A stretch of 64,000 nt of DNA from Chaetoderma sp. LZ-2023a (lineage: Eukaryota > Mollusca > Caudofoveata > Chaetodermatida > Chaetodermatidae). Under the pieces are notes generated by a model. It searched no databases and was not told the DNA's origin. It was given only the letters and a program-made list of their open reading frames with translations. The stretch is from NCBI GenBank assembly GCA_034401795.1, contig JAVVLW010002769.1, positions 1 through 64,000 of the forward strand, written 5' to 3'. A program made the position numbers and the translations under genes. Shown here piece by piece: positions 1 through 11,407 of this stretch (positions are counted from its first letter, which is position 1; every line of letters starts with the position of its first letter).

Positions 1-197
1 CGGCTTTTGCCGTGGTCATGAGAATTGTCCATTTGCAAACCAAAAGAAGACTATTTTTGAAAATTTACCACTGGAATAACTGGCTCGATAAACAAGCCAG
101 TCATTCCAGTGGTAACTTTTAAAAAATAGTCTCGTCTTGGTCTGAAAATGGACATTTTCTATGAGAAAAGTGAAATTAATTCAAGGGTTAAAGGGTT
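1..197. repeat. TTAA palindrome element, cut by window start
   Basis: Central stem around CTGGCTCGATAAACAAGCCAG; right end AGGGTTAAAGGGTTG. Confidence 0.85.
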
Positions 198-203
198 GCT
201 ATT

Positions 204-400
204 CAAGCCGGCCAAAACCAGCCTTTACAGTGGTCTTTAAGAAAGTCTTTTTGCAGGGCAAGAGCAGACTATTTTTCAGATTTTACCACTAGAATCACTG
301 GCTCGATAGATAACCAAGTCCGTCATTCCAGTGATAAAAGTTTTAAAACTTGTCTTTTAGCTCGCAAATGAACATTCTCTAAGCATTCGCTAGTCTTTTG
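204..400. repeat. TTAA palindrome element, decayed
   Basis: Starts GCCGGCCAAAACCAGCC; the core CTCGATAGATAACCAAG is altered and the right end is eroded. Confidence 0.75.
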
Positions 401-1462
401 AAATTCTGATATTAGGGGTCAAAATAAGGGTTTTTTTTATGTACAATGCGGGTAAAAATGTCTGAAACATGTACATTTGTAATCGTGTGTGCACAGGGAT
501 CATGTACTTTTCTGGCTGATCTGTTATAGTGTCAATTTATGTTATGGCATGGGTAAGTATACATCAAAATATCAATAAGTAGTTATCAAAATACTGATTC
601 AAGCATTGTTTTCATTACTATTTATTGATATCCACTTGCTCAAATAAAAATGTAGCGTTTGACACGGCATGGCCATCCATCCATCTGTGTAATACATCAG
701 CCGATGGGGTGGGAGTGGTGTCATGAAATGATACATTTGATCAAGGTCATTTCCCTGCAGTTAACGATTACTCTCTTTAGATTAACCAGTAAATTTTGGC
801 CTACCATCTTGCTTTGAGATTGCAAGTTTGTTCATGTCATATGGCCACCTCTAGTACTGATTACTTCCCCCGACGCCCTCTTTTTCCATGGTGTCAATCA
901 ATGATCAGAACCAAACTTGCAGTATTTTGGTCCAGTCTTATGTCAAGGCTTGATTTACTCCAAGGGCAACAGCTACTCTTTGTTGCATTCACACGCCTTG
1001 CAGCAGACCAATGCCAGGAGAAAGTTACTGATCACTCAGATGACGTCCATAGTGCGTTATTGCACAGAAAGAATCAACAAATTCCTTCAAAATGCAATGA
1101 GAAAAAGAATTACTGTTGGCTTCTGTCATGTCTGTGGGAAAGCCTGTATTTCACTGAATGTCAGCTGACTGCACTTTTCAAGCTCAATCTTGGCAAGCAT
1201 GACTGTAGTAAACAATTTACAGTTGACTGCTCAATGTCCAAAATTGTCCATTTCGCTTGTACAGGTCTCATTGTCAGTTTCTTGAATCACATTAAGATTA
1301 CGTTAGGCTTCCTTTGTGGTAGGCAAATCTAGCCTTTCAGGTATTTATGTATATATTTAGAATATCTGTAGCAATTTTTGCGTAGTATATTTGAATAAAA
1401 TGTAACTCATTTCTTCGAATTGATTTCCCATCTTTTACCTTTATTATTGATTTTCGTCATCG

Positions 1463-1675
1463 GTTAATTCTTCATATCAGCCAAAAACGGTTTCAGAGGT
1501 TGTCTTGAGAAGTGTTGATTTGCAGACCATTTTTACCACTGGAATGACTGGCTTGATAACCGAGCCAGTCATTACAGTGGTAAACTTTGAAAAATAGGCA
1601 TATCTTGGTCTGCAAATGGACATTTTCTACGAGAAAATTGAAATTTTCTTGAACATTCAATGGTTAAATGGTTAA
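1463..1675. repeat. TTAA palindrome element
   Basis: Starts TTAATTCTTCATATCAGCC; core GGCTTGATAACCGAGCC; ends GGTTAAATGGTTAA. Confidence 0.85.
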
Positions 1676-2009
1676 GAAACCCGCTTTTATGGTTTGCTTG
1701 GTACGTACAGGTGATGTGGGCTCAAGCCTGATTATGCATTCTAGATAATACTGTATTAGCAATGAGTTGTGCTTTCTGACATTTCATCTAATATTCCATA
1801 GGATTTCGTTTCACAAAATCAATTTAATTCATACAATACCACCAGATGTGTGTGTATATATTGAATAAGCATTGCCTGTCTGTCATGCATACAGATTATG
1901 CGTTTGTACATGAACATCATAACTGAGCATTTGTGTTTTATGAATCTTAACCGTCTGAATGCTGAGTTTTTACAGGCGATATATTCCAAGGGTTATATCT
2001 CTAGACCTG

Positions 2010-2101
2010 CTAAATATTTTGAAAACAGTTTGACTGAAAGTTGGTGGTGGCCAAGCAAGCCACCAACAACTTTCAGTAAAATTGTTTTCAAAATGTTCAA
2101 G
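2010..2101. repeat. Second hairpin family copy (AATATTTTGAAA type)
   Basis: Stem AGTTTGACTGAAAGTTGG with CCAACAACTTTCAGTAAAAT, apex GGCCAAGCAAGCC. Confidence 0.8.
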
Positions 2102-2577
2102 TCAGAGATTTTTCCAAGTAATATCATTGTCTGGTGGCTTGCAGTAGCGATACAGTTAATTTAAATATCAGTACATCCCATTTAACATCCTTTCTGCTTT
2201 AAAACGTTAGTCTGAATTCCAGTGCAATGCAGCCATGCAGATGAATCTAATTTGACTGAAGGATGTTTCTGCCTGAGGCAAAGATAACATGTTACAGGCA
2301 AATTAATTCCAAAATATTCAACGGGATACTTCCTCTGTACCAAAAAAAAAGTGTTGTATTTTGTCAGTGGCCTAGCCAGATGGAGACATCGCTAGCCCCT
2401 TTCCCCCACACCACCCCACCCAAACCCACACCCCCTAGCCATCTGTGACTTGAAACACCTAAATCTGCAAAGATATCTTGAAATTAAATGACATCACTAG
2501 TACCTGTTGCTTCCTAAGTCAACATCAGCTTCCAGTCAAATTAGTTTCAAAATATTCAGAAACATCTTTATTGTTGC

Positions 2578-2750
2578 CCTGAAATTGTGATATTGGTAGT
2601 TGCCACTGATATGGGGAGTGCCACTGATACGGGGAGTTGCCACTGATGTGGGGAGTTGCCACTGATGTGGGGAGTTGCCGCTGATGTGGGGAGTTGCCGC
2701 TGATGTGGGGAGTTGCCGCTGATACTGGGAGTTGCCGCTGTATCTGTATG
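2578..2750 (+). repeat. 19-bp tandem array
   Basis: About nine copies of GTTGCCACTGATGTGGGGA with point variants (CCGCTG, ATACGG). Non-coding, in the upstream intron. Confidence 0.9.
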
Positions 2751-3257
2751 TACTATCTGTGCTTCTGGATGTATTTTACATATGTCACCTCTATGAAGTG
2801 ATCTTACTTCCACCGCGCTTATCAAACTTCAGACGCTGCGCAGTTACATCATGGCAAGTTGTGTAATACTAATTACGTTACTGAGAAATATGAGTCATCA
2901 TCATCTATTGATGTCACTCGTGTCCCTATCTGCTGTATCATTTACGGCTAATATAAACACTTGAAAGGTGAATACAGCTTCAGTGTTCAGATGCAGGACA
3001 GACGGGCAACAGGATGTTAAAAAAAATTGTTATTTATTTTTGTCTTTCAACGTTTTCATCCTTTAAATGTATCGGGTTGCAAGGTTATTGCGCTTACATG
3101 GCAGAGCATAATGTGAGAAATACACACAGAGCCCACCCCTCTTATCTGACATAAATCAAACATGCCTGTGCCCCTCCCATCCCACCGCTCTTATCTAGAT
3201 CCTAAATCAAAGGATACAATTAAGGGGCACAAATGTATCCATATTGTTTTATTTTAG

Positions 3258-3485
3258 TTTAACCGTTTAACACTCATAACAGCCAAAAACGGCTTCTGCA
3301 GTGGTCTTGAGAAATGTTCATTTGCAGACCAAGAGAAGACTATTTTTGAGAATTTGCAACTGAAATGACTAGCTCGCTAACCGAGTCAGTCATTCCAGTG
3401 CTAATTTTATCAAAAATAGTCTTGGTCTACAAATGGACATTTTCTATGAGAAAATTTAACTTTTTAAAACCGATATAAGTGTTAA
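3258..3485. repeat. TTAA palindrome element
   Basis: Starts TTTAACACTCATAACAGCC; core GCTCGCTAACCGAGT; right end diverged (ATATAAGTGTTAA). Confidence 0.85.
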
Positions 3486-3523
3486 TTGTACATTGCGGGC
3501 CTACTCTGAATCAATACAGTCAT

Positions 3524-3762
3524 TAACCCTTTAACCATTGAATTTGTTCAAGAAAATGTAAATTTTCTCATAGAAAATATCAATTTGCAGACCAAGAGAA
3601 GATGATTTTTGAAAATTTACCACTGGAATGATTGGCTCGATTATCGAGTCAGTCATTCCAGTGGTAAATTTTCAAAAATAGTCTTCGCTTGGTCTGCAAA
3701 TTGACATGTTTCAAGACCACTACAGAAGCCGTTTTTGGCTAATATGCGTGTTAAAGGGTTAA
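3524..3762. repeat. TTAA palindrome element, complete
   Basis: TTAACCCTTTAACCATTG ... GTGTTAAAGGGTTAA, core GGCTCGATTATCGAGTC. Opposite orientation to the copy just upstream. Confidence 0.92.
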
Positions 3763-3995
3763 TTGAACCTCAATACAATTTAATTAAAACTGCCATCTGT
3801 AGCGAAAAATGGAAGTTAAGATTTTTACCCTGCTGTATTCATACACTCAAGGTTTGGTTGGCGTTTCCGGATGTCTGAATGTTGATGTAGGTCTTGAAAA
3901 CTATGTTGCTGGAAGATGTCTTTGACAGCAAAGTTTTTAAAATCAAGACCAAGTGACAATCAAAAGCGAAATGAAAATGACAACTGACACTTTTT

Positions 3996-4217
3996 GTGAC
4001 GAAGCTGGCCAAAACCAGCCTCTGCAATGGTCTTGAGGAATGTCTATTTGTGGATCAAGAGAGGACTATTTTTGAAAATTTACCACCGAAATGACTGGGT
4101 CGAAAAACCAGCCGGTCATTCCGGTGGTAAATTTTCCAAAATAGGCTTCTTGAGATGCAAATGCACATGCAATAAGCAAATATATATTGATTTTCCAGTC
4201 CACTGTTAGCCATAAAA
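3996..4217. repeat. TTAA palindrome element, ends eroded
   Basis: GAAGCTGGCCAAAACCAGCC, core GGGTCGAAAAACCAGCCGG. Confidence 0.75.
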
Positions 4218-4515
4218 TGGTTCAACTTTACATGTACCTGACTGTCATTTTGAAGTAAGGCACAAATCTGGTAAATATTTTGAAACTAATTTGTTAGAAA
4301 AGTCAACAGTTTACCTGTGGTGGTCTTGTACATGTATTGAGATATAAGAATTTCAGGTGTATAACCCTTTCAACCCTGAAATCTATAAAATTCAGATTTC
4401 TAAATTACCATACGGGTAATCTGTTGAATTTAATTTGACTGGGAGCTGTTGCTGCAAACATATACACCCTTTAGTTACAAATGGACTTATGGCTGTTCAA
4501 TTTTTTTACCTCTTT

Positions 4516-4727
4516 CAAAGCGATATGGCTCAAAACTGCCCTCTGCAGTTATCTTGAGGAATGTCCATTTGCTGTTCAAGAGAGTACTATGTTTGAAAAT
4601 TTACCACTGAAATGGCTGGCTCGCTAAACAAGCCAGTCATTCCAGTGGTAAATTTTCAAACATATGACGTTTCACAAGACCACTGCAGATGGCGTTTTTG
4701 GTGGGCTTGACCGGTGAAGGGTTTAAA
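4516..4727. repeat. TTAA palindrome element, diverged ends
   Basis: Core GGCTCGCTAAACAAGCC; right end GTGAAGGGTTTAAA. Confidence 0.75.
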
Positions 4728-4759
4728 GACGATGAATGAACACAACTCCTGGCTATTAT

Positions 4760-4997
4760 AACCCGCTAACACTCATATCAGCCAAAAATGGCTTCAGCGG
4801 TGGTCTTGAAAAATGTCCATTTGCAGACCAAGAGAAGACTATTTTTTTTAGTTTCTCACTGGAATGACTGGCTCGATAACCGAGCCAGTCATTCCGGTGG
4901 TAAATTTTCAAAAATAGTCTTCTCTTGTCTGCAAATGGACATTTTCTCTGAGAAAATTCAAATTTTTCTTGAACAAATTCAAAGGTTAAAGCGTTAA
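4760..4997. repeat. TTAA palindrome element
   Basis: GCTAACACTCATATCAGCC ... AAAGGTTAAAGCGTTAA, core GGCTCGATAACCGAGCC; a long well-paired stem. Confidence 0.9.
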
Positions 4998-5239
4998 CAA
5001 ATACATGAATCACAATGAATTTCAGGCAGTTTGTTTTCGTATCATCAGCAAGACAGCAACGCAATGAATCAATGATATTTCAAGATAATTAGTACATACA
5101 TAATCACCTACATCATGCCTCATGCATAGTAATTAGAATCTATGCTACATGGACATAGTATGTAGTCATCTAATTATTGATTCATGGTCATGTGATATAT
5201 AGAATTTCTCATGCGACGTGACATTCAACATGTATTAAC

Positions 5240-5337
5240 TGTGATAAGTTTTCCAAAATAGTCTTCCTGGTCTGTAAATGGACATTTTTAATAAGAAAAT
5301 TGAAATTTTTTCAAACAATCGAGGATTAAAGGGTTAA
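5240..5337. repeat. TTAA palindrome element, right half only
   Basis: From the GTTTTCCAAAATAGTC arm to GATTAAAGGGTTAA; the left half is missing. Confidence 0.75.
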
Positions 5338-5591
5338 TATTCGAGTCCACACTGGCTTATCCTCTCCACTCCCACCCGCTTATTGTATAAGTCCTCTGAA
5401 TGACAAAGTTTACCAAAAGTGAATGTATTTGTATATCTTTTCTGACTTCAATTAAAGGCAAATTCACAACAAAATGCTTCAAAATAAAATTGTTAAAATT
5501 ATTTACTTTTAGAGGCTGAGATTGTGTGCGTAGATGTAATGACGCGAAATCGTAACATATGATTTCCTTACGTACAAATTAATGTAATTGT

Positions 5592-5831
5592 TTAACCCTT
5601 TAATGGTCATACTGGCCAAAAATGGCCTTTGCTATGGTCTTGTGGAATGTCCATTTACAGGCCAAGAGAAGAAAAGTTTTGAAAATTTACCACTGGAATG
5701 ACTGGCTCGATAACCGAGCCAGTCATTCCAGTGATAAATTTTCAAAAATTGTATTCTCTTGGCATGTAAATGGAGATTCAATAAGAAAATATTAAAATTT
5801 TCTTGGCCAAATTTGACCATTAAAGGGTTAA
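5592..5831. repeat. TTAA palindrome element, type copy of the family
   Basis: A 240-bp element with TTAA on both sides and ends CCCTTTAATGGTCA and its complement. Inside the ends are two unlike strips of 30-60 nt (one with GGCCAAAAATGGCC, the other A-rich). The middle is a palindrome of roughly 90-bp arms centred on CTCGATAACCGAG. TTAA target duplication with CCCTTT...AAAGGG ends is the signature of piggyBac-type elements. It codes for nothing, so it is a MITE. About 40 copies occur in this window, in both orientations. Confidence 0.93.
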
Positions 5832-6142
5832 GTCCCTAATTCACCTTTGAAACTAAAAAAATGATATGTATTTCGAAGGAAACCATCATATGTTAAGATT
5901 TATTTCGTTTCTTTACAATTAGGTACACAGTTTAAGTCTCCATAAGTATACAATTTTAACAATTTTATTTTCAAGCATTTTGCCGTGAATATGCACCTTT
6001 AATCTATTTGCATTTTATTGTCTTCGGTCTAAGTTTCCTACTTACACTGTAATTTCAGAATCTAAGGCTATACAGATTAACTTCTAATCCTTTCATCGAT
6101 AAATTTGCCACATCAAATTTTCACGGCAACCATACAGGAAAA

Positions 6143-6245
6143 CTGTTGAATATTTTGAAATTAATTTGACCAGAAGCCATTACTGCCTAATGGCTGCCTT
6201 AGGCAGCAATGACTTCCAGGCAAGTTAATTTCAAAATATTTAACA
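6143..6245. repeat. Second hairpin family copy
   Basis: CTGTTGAATATTTTGAAATT and its complement, apex GCCTAATGGCTGCCTTAGGC. Confidence 0.85.
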
Positions 6246-6328
6246 AAATAAGTTTTATCTCATAAAGAATATGCTTTTTCGGAGATTATCAGTGAAAGGG
6301 TTAAGAGTTAAATTATCTACATATGAAT

Positions 6329-6570
6329 CTAACCCTTTGATGGCCAAAACCAGCCTCCGCAGTGGTCTTGAGGAAATACTCATTTGCAATTACTCATTTG
6401 CTGGCCAGAATTCAGTCCCAGCAGATGTTGTAAAGAGAAATGTCCATTTGCTGGCCAAGCAAAAACCTTTTTGGAAATTTTACCACCGGAATGACTGCAG
6501 TTAAATTCCAGTACTAATAAAATTAAAAAAATTATTTTCTCTTGACTTGCAAATGTACATTCATTAAACA
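6329..6570. repeat. TTAA palindrome element, rearranged
   Basis: TAACCCTTTGATGGCC start; the arm with ATTTGCTGGCCA is duplicated and the core is lost. Confidence 0.65.
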
Positions 6571-6571
6571 C

Positions 6572-6800
6572 TTTAGCCCTCAAAATGTTCTCAAGAAAAT
6601 TAAAATTTTCTCATAGAAAATCTACATTTGCAGACCGAGAGAAGACTATTTTAGAAAAAATGACCACAAGAATGATTGGCTTGTTTGCCTGGACAGTGAT
6701 TCTTGTGGTAAATTTCCAAAAAGTCTTCTTTTAGTCTGCAAATTTATGGACATTTCTCAAGACCACTGCAGAAGCGATTACTGGCTGATATGAGTGGAAA
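6572..6800. repeat. TTAA palindrome element, decayed
   Basis: Core GGCTTGTTTGCCTGGAC; arms TTTTAGAAAAAATGACCAC and GTGGTAAATTTCCAAAAAG. Confidence 0.7.
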
Positions 6801-6848
6801 CCCATTCACCGATGAAGTTCTCATTTTTAAGGAAACTATACAGGAAAA

Positions 6849-6931
6849 CTGTTCAATATTATGAAATTATTTTGACTAGAATTTATTGCTACTGGTTCTA
6901 TTCAAATTAATTTCAAAATGTTCAACGGAAT
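6849..6931. repeat. Second hairpin family copy, decayed
   Basis: CTGTTCAATATTATGAAATT with AATTTCAAAATGTTCAACGG. Confidence 0.75.
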
Positions 6932-7803
6932 AGAGTTTATGTCGTATAGAACTTACTTTTTCAAGGAATTGTCAGTTAAAGGGTTAAACACAAATCTAAA
7001 TTCTCTTGACCAATTAAGTGTTAAAGGATACATTTAGTCAATGTTTATTTTGAAAACATTCTTGCTGAGGCCTGTCAAAAAAAATATTGTGGTTCCAATT
7101 TCCCTACCTACCTTAACTTACGCCTGCTACACTAAAGTTTTTAGCAGAAAATTAAAAAAAAAAAATGATGCATAACTACCGACCCTAATTTTACCTATGC
7201 CAAAAGTAGAATTGTTTTCCAATGTGCAAATTTGACAAGCTATATTACATGTATAATGCAAGCAACAACAGTTCTAGCATAAGATTTATGTATCAAACTG
7301 TTCAATGTTTGTTCACAAATGACATTTTCCCCAAATATTTCCCGGAAATACACAAAATGAGACTTCCATTAATAGAGGGATTAAGATAAATTATGTCGCA
7401 AAAGATTTCCGAAAAATACAACAAAAATTCTAGCATACCCTATTTTATCAAGTTCAAAAAATAAAAATAAATTTCCCTACCTACCTACCTACCCTAACTT
7501 CAGATGGCGAAGTAATCAGAAGCAAACAATCATTTTTAAGCGGCCTGAGCTTGATGTAACCTGTTACTATATCCATCCTGTCCATCAGTGGGATCAAATG
7601 TAACTCTCACTCATCTCATTCACAGCCTCGAGTATTTAAACATGCTAAAGATGACGACTATATTCTTAGGCAGCGTGACATCATCAATGAGCTTAAATCT
7701 TGTAGATTTGTATTGCTTATTAGCTTGCATGGCCAGAATAGCCTAGTGATCTTATGGCCTAGTAACCATACATCATTCATCCGCCTGGTGGCCATCAATC
7801 TGC

Positions 7804-8033
7804 TTTAGCCCTTTAATAATCAAATTTGGTAAAGAAAATCAAATTATTTGCTTATTGAATGTCTATTTGCAGGCCAAAAGCCTACACTTTTTGAAAATTC
7901 ATCACTGGAATGACTGGCTCGGTTATCGAGCCAGTCATTCCAGTGGTAAATTATCAAAAATTTTATTCTCTTGGCCATTCCACAAGACCATAGCAGACAT
8001 CGGTTTCAGTCGACATGCCCATTAAAGGGTTGA
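7804..8033. repeat. TTAA palindrome element
   Basis: TTTAGCCCTTTAATAATC ... CCCATTAAAGGGTTGA, core GGCTCGGTTATCGAGCC. Confidence 0.9.
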
Positions 8034-8160
8034 AATGTATAGATCTCGTCATAGTAGTTATATGCAGATTTTAACCAGATTTGTTTGGAAAGACCATAAA
8101 GTGGTCTGTATGATTACTGTATTCTGTGGCTGTAGTAGTAGAAACATCCTACAGCTGCAA

Positions 8161-10245
8161 TCAGTCCTTCTTTGTTTTTGCCCACTGTGTCTTGTCCTCA
8201 GCCGAAATCCTTAGCTTCCTCAGGTCCATTCTTGACTTGAGTGTACCAAGTCCTGCTTTCTTGAGGTCACCTCGTAGCATGCTTAGCGGATTTATGCAGT
8301 GACATCCTCTCCTGGCTTTGTATTTGCTGGCTCCAAGTAGGGCGAATTCCAAGGCTCTGTGCTAGTGTCTCTTCTGGCATTCTTAGCACATGGACAAACA
8401 TGGACCATCTTTGCTGGGCGACTTTTACAGGCAGCGGCGACGTATTACACATCTTGTATAGTGCATCGTTGGAAATTATGCTGTCTGGCCATCGGTGTCC
8501 AGTGATGGTGTGTAGGTGTTTGCGGTGGTAGGCATCGAGTTTGTCTAAAGCTGCCTTTGGAGCTGCCCAGCTGTTACAGTTATGCAGCATCAAGGATATG
8601 CAGGTTGCATTGTGTAAACGCAGCCTCTTTATCAAGGGCATCTTTGATCTAGGAATCCATAGCTTCCAGAAGGACTGGAAAGCTATGTTCCCCATGACGC
8701 AGCATGCAGAAATGTCAGCAGTACTGCAAAGCAGTGAGCCCAGGATTTTACTTTTCCTCCATGGTTCGCCGGCACGAAGTGGATCGTCATTTTCTATAGT
8801 TTCATGCTTTGTCGATAGGTATATGTGGGTGAACTCTGTCTTGGATTCATTCATAAAGAGATTCTCAATTTTTAGTTTGATTGCAGCTATTGAGAGAAGT
8901 TCGTCAAGGAGTTTCTTTGCCTCGTCTATGAAGTCCACATCGTCGGCGTATTCCATCTCTAGTGGCATGCCCAGTATTGACACTGGTGCGGGTTTGGTCT
9001 TGTGGAACTTTCCTGCACAGATTTCAATGCGGCAGCAAGGTAGCAGGTGAAAAGCACCAGAGATAGACCATCTCCCTGTGGGGAGCCGATTGATGTCTCA
9101 AACTCTACAGACTTCACTGACTTGACTCATACTCTCAGCTTGGTGACTGCAAGCAGTAGTCTCACTAGTCGTAGCTCATCTTCATTGCAACTGGCCTGGC
9201 ATAGTACATCTGGGATCTTTGAGCTTTTAATTGTGTCGAAGGCTCGTGACATGTCAATGCCCATTTTGTGGAAGTCCAAGTGTTTGGACATGACTACCGA
9301 CACAAGCATGCGCTGAGCCCATACAATGTCTGCGCAGCTGCGTCGACATTTGAAGCCACTGACATGATCCGGTGAAGTAATCGATCTTGTCTCGGATGCA
9401 GCATAGAGTGACATTGGATAGGATTTTCCGTATGCTGTTGAGGAGCACAATGTGCGGCAGATTGGCTGGGGGCCAGGTGGCTTCTTGGGCTTGGGTAGTG
9501 CGATAAGGGTGCCTTGGCCTACAGCGTTGATGGGAAGGTGGTGCATAAAAGCTGAATTGATTAGGTGCGTGATTGGTTTTGAGATAATGTCAGTTGCATA
9601 TTTGAATAGTTCATTGCTCATGCCATCAGGTCCAGATGCACGTCCATTTTTCAGGGCTTTAAGTGCCTTCTCAACTTCTGCTGTTTTAATTGGTGTTAGT
9701 AAAGGCCTGGGGTCTCCTGAGAACGGGTCCAAGGGCTCATCATCATTGTCAGTGAACTGTTTCTTGAACCATTCTCGGATCGCCTTGGCTTTTCCCTGGT
9801 CAGTCCCGATAAACTGTCCTTCAGAGTTGTGTACAGTGAGTGGTGGTGTGTAGTCAGTAACTCTCAGGGCTCTGGCTGCCCAAAACATTTTGTGACAGTC
9901 ATCCGTGGCAGTGATTTCATCTGCTAGGGAGTCTGCCTGTTGAATAGCAAGATCTTTTAAGCGTTCGATAATGTGGCGCAGAATAATATTGCGCTCCCGG
10001 CGTAGTTTGTGCGGTCGTCACTTTGATAAATGCGCAGCCGTAACACTTTCTGCTCTGCTGACAGTTTTACTACTAGAGGGTCATCAGTATACCTAGTTTG
10101 GTTGTTTTTAAGACCACCTATGGTGTTGGTAGCGGATGATTCGATAGATTTCAGTATTTTGATTAGGGCTTCGTTTGGCTCGGAGCTGACATCGATGTTG
10201 GCTATCTGCTCCCCGAGGGCTTTTTTGTATGACATTTGGGCCTAA
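8161..10245 (-). pseudogene. 5'-truncated, frameshifted LINE (non-LTR retrotransposon) reverse transcriptase
   Basis: Read on the minus strand from about 10245 down to a stop at 8161-8163. Recognisable in order: a linker (DPLVVKLSAEQKVLRLRIYQ); the RT entry motif ALKNGRASGPDGMSNELFKY; ALPKPKK; SGFKCRRSCADIVWAQRML; the catalytic block GIDMSRAFDTI; IGSPQGDGLS; the YADD box (near 8940-8955); and a C-terminal LINE tail ending near GLGTLKSRMDLRKLR. The frame breaks at about 10010, between 9127 and 8983, and near 8340. The upstream endonuclease domain is absent, as in a 5'-truncated copy. It is a dead copy, antisense to the IQGAP gene. Clade not assigned. Confidence 0.9.
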
Positions 10246-10392
10246 AGTGGTAAATTGTTTTTGGTGACCAAGTTGGATTCCCGAAATTGTCTAATACTTA
10301 AAAGAAACAAGCTTTCCGCATATATTGTACAGTTAGAAAATTATGTGGTTTTAGCTACTGGTTGCCTTTCAGAAATTTTCTTTACCATTAAA

Positions 10393-10496
<104 letters not shown>

Positions 10497-10663
10497 GTGG
10501 TAAAATCAAAATATATTAGCATGTGTGGCTGAAAATTTGAGTTTATTAACTAAAATTAGCTGCTTGTCCGATGGGCTCATTCAGAGCCGGTATCATGAGG
10601 CAGAGTTTATCTGTGCCGTGCAACTCGACTAATGTTAACTTCACACCCTGGGATACCATGAGA

Positions 10664-10755
10664 TTAAGGGCGCGTTCTCACTAGAGACTTACTCAGGAAT
10701 AACGCCATACGTCGGTGTTTTTCCTGATTAACTCTCTAGTGAGAACGTGGCTTAA
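10664..10755. repeat. 92-bp hairpin element (GCGTTCTCAC type)
   Basis: TTAAGGGCGCGTTCTCACTAG pairs with CTAGTGAGAACGTGGCTTAA; the inner part AATAACGCCATAC is only half paired. A second copy is at 23967-24063. Confidence 0.88.
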
Positions 10756-10868
10756 GTTTGAGTATTGTAACCAGTTTTAATTTAATTAATAATGATTTCA
10801 AGGCAGTTTAACTAACCAACTCGGAGTTATGTATAAATTTTTAAAAGGAAATTGCTTATCTTTTTCAG

Positions 10869-10936
10869 CCTGTACCTGTTCAAATTAGGCCTGTCACCTC
10901 AAATCCAGGATCTCTATGGCAAAGTCGAGTTTACAG
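10869..10936 (+). CDS. IQGAP: IQGAP exon 1 of window: end of CH domain
   Basis: Encodes LYLFKLGLSPQIQDLYGKV followed by EFT, almost identical to the IQGAP1 segment just after the last CH-domain helix. A pyrimidine-rich tract ending in CAG precedes it and GTAAAT follows. It starts with the third base of a codon (serine in homologues) and ends after the first base of an aspartate codon completed by the next exon. The preceding exons, carrying the actin-binding CH fold, are not in the window. Confidence 0.92.
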
Positions 10937-11407
10937 GTAAATATATATAGTGTGTATCATCGTAGATCGCTTATTAGTAACCGCATCCTTAATAGAAGTC
11001 GCATGCCACTTTTTTAGGTTGAGCCATTTTCATTTCTTATCAGTTTTAAAACGGCAAATGTATCTAATAGGTCACATCTAAATTTCAGCAGTTTGAGTAG
11101 AGAAATTTTTTTTTACGAATTAAGTAATTTGTAAATGTCAAATAAAAAGAAATTGGAAAAGAAATTATATAATAAATTCACAGAAATAGCATCGAAATTA
11201 TGTCGCTTCCTTATATGAAACAAATCTTATCAAGGAAAAATGCTATCAAACAGGTACCCATTATGTGGAGGTATTTGAATGGAATGTATAATACCTGGTC
11301 ACCATCGCTTGCAGACATCTGAATAAGAAGCTAACATGGGAATGAGCAATCTTACTTTATATTGCAACAAGATTTTAATATTTAAAATTTACGGTTCTTT
11401 CATTTTT

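Noticed and set aside
796..1332. 178-codon open frame upstream of the IQGAP exons
   Set aside because: No recognisable domain, odd composition and no splice or homology support. It looks like chance open sequence in an intron.
2570..2750. Direct repeats considered as a CRISPR array
   Set aside because: Units are contiguous with no unique spacers, and the genome is animal.
4756..5064. Recurrent peptide RRLFLKIYHWNDWLGYRASHSSGKFSK in many short frames
   Set aside because: It is the translation of the palindromic TTAA element. It appears on both strands because the element is self-complementary, and copies carry stops and shifts, so it is not a gene family.
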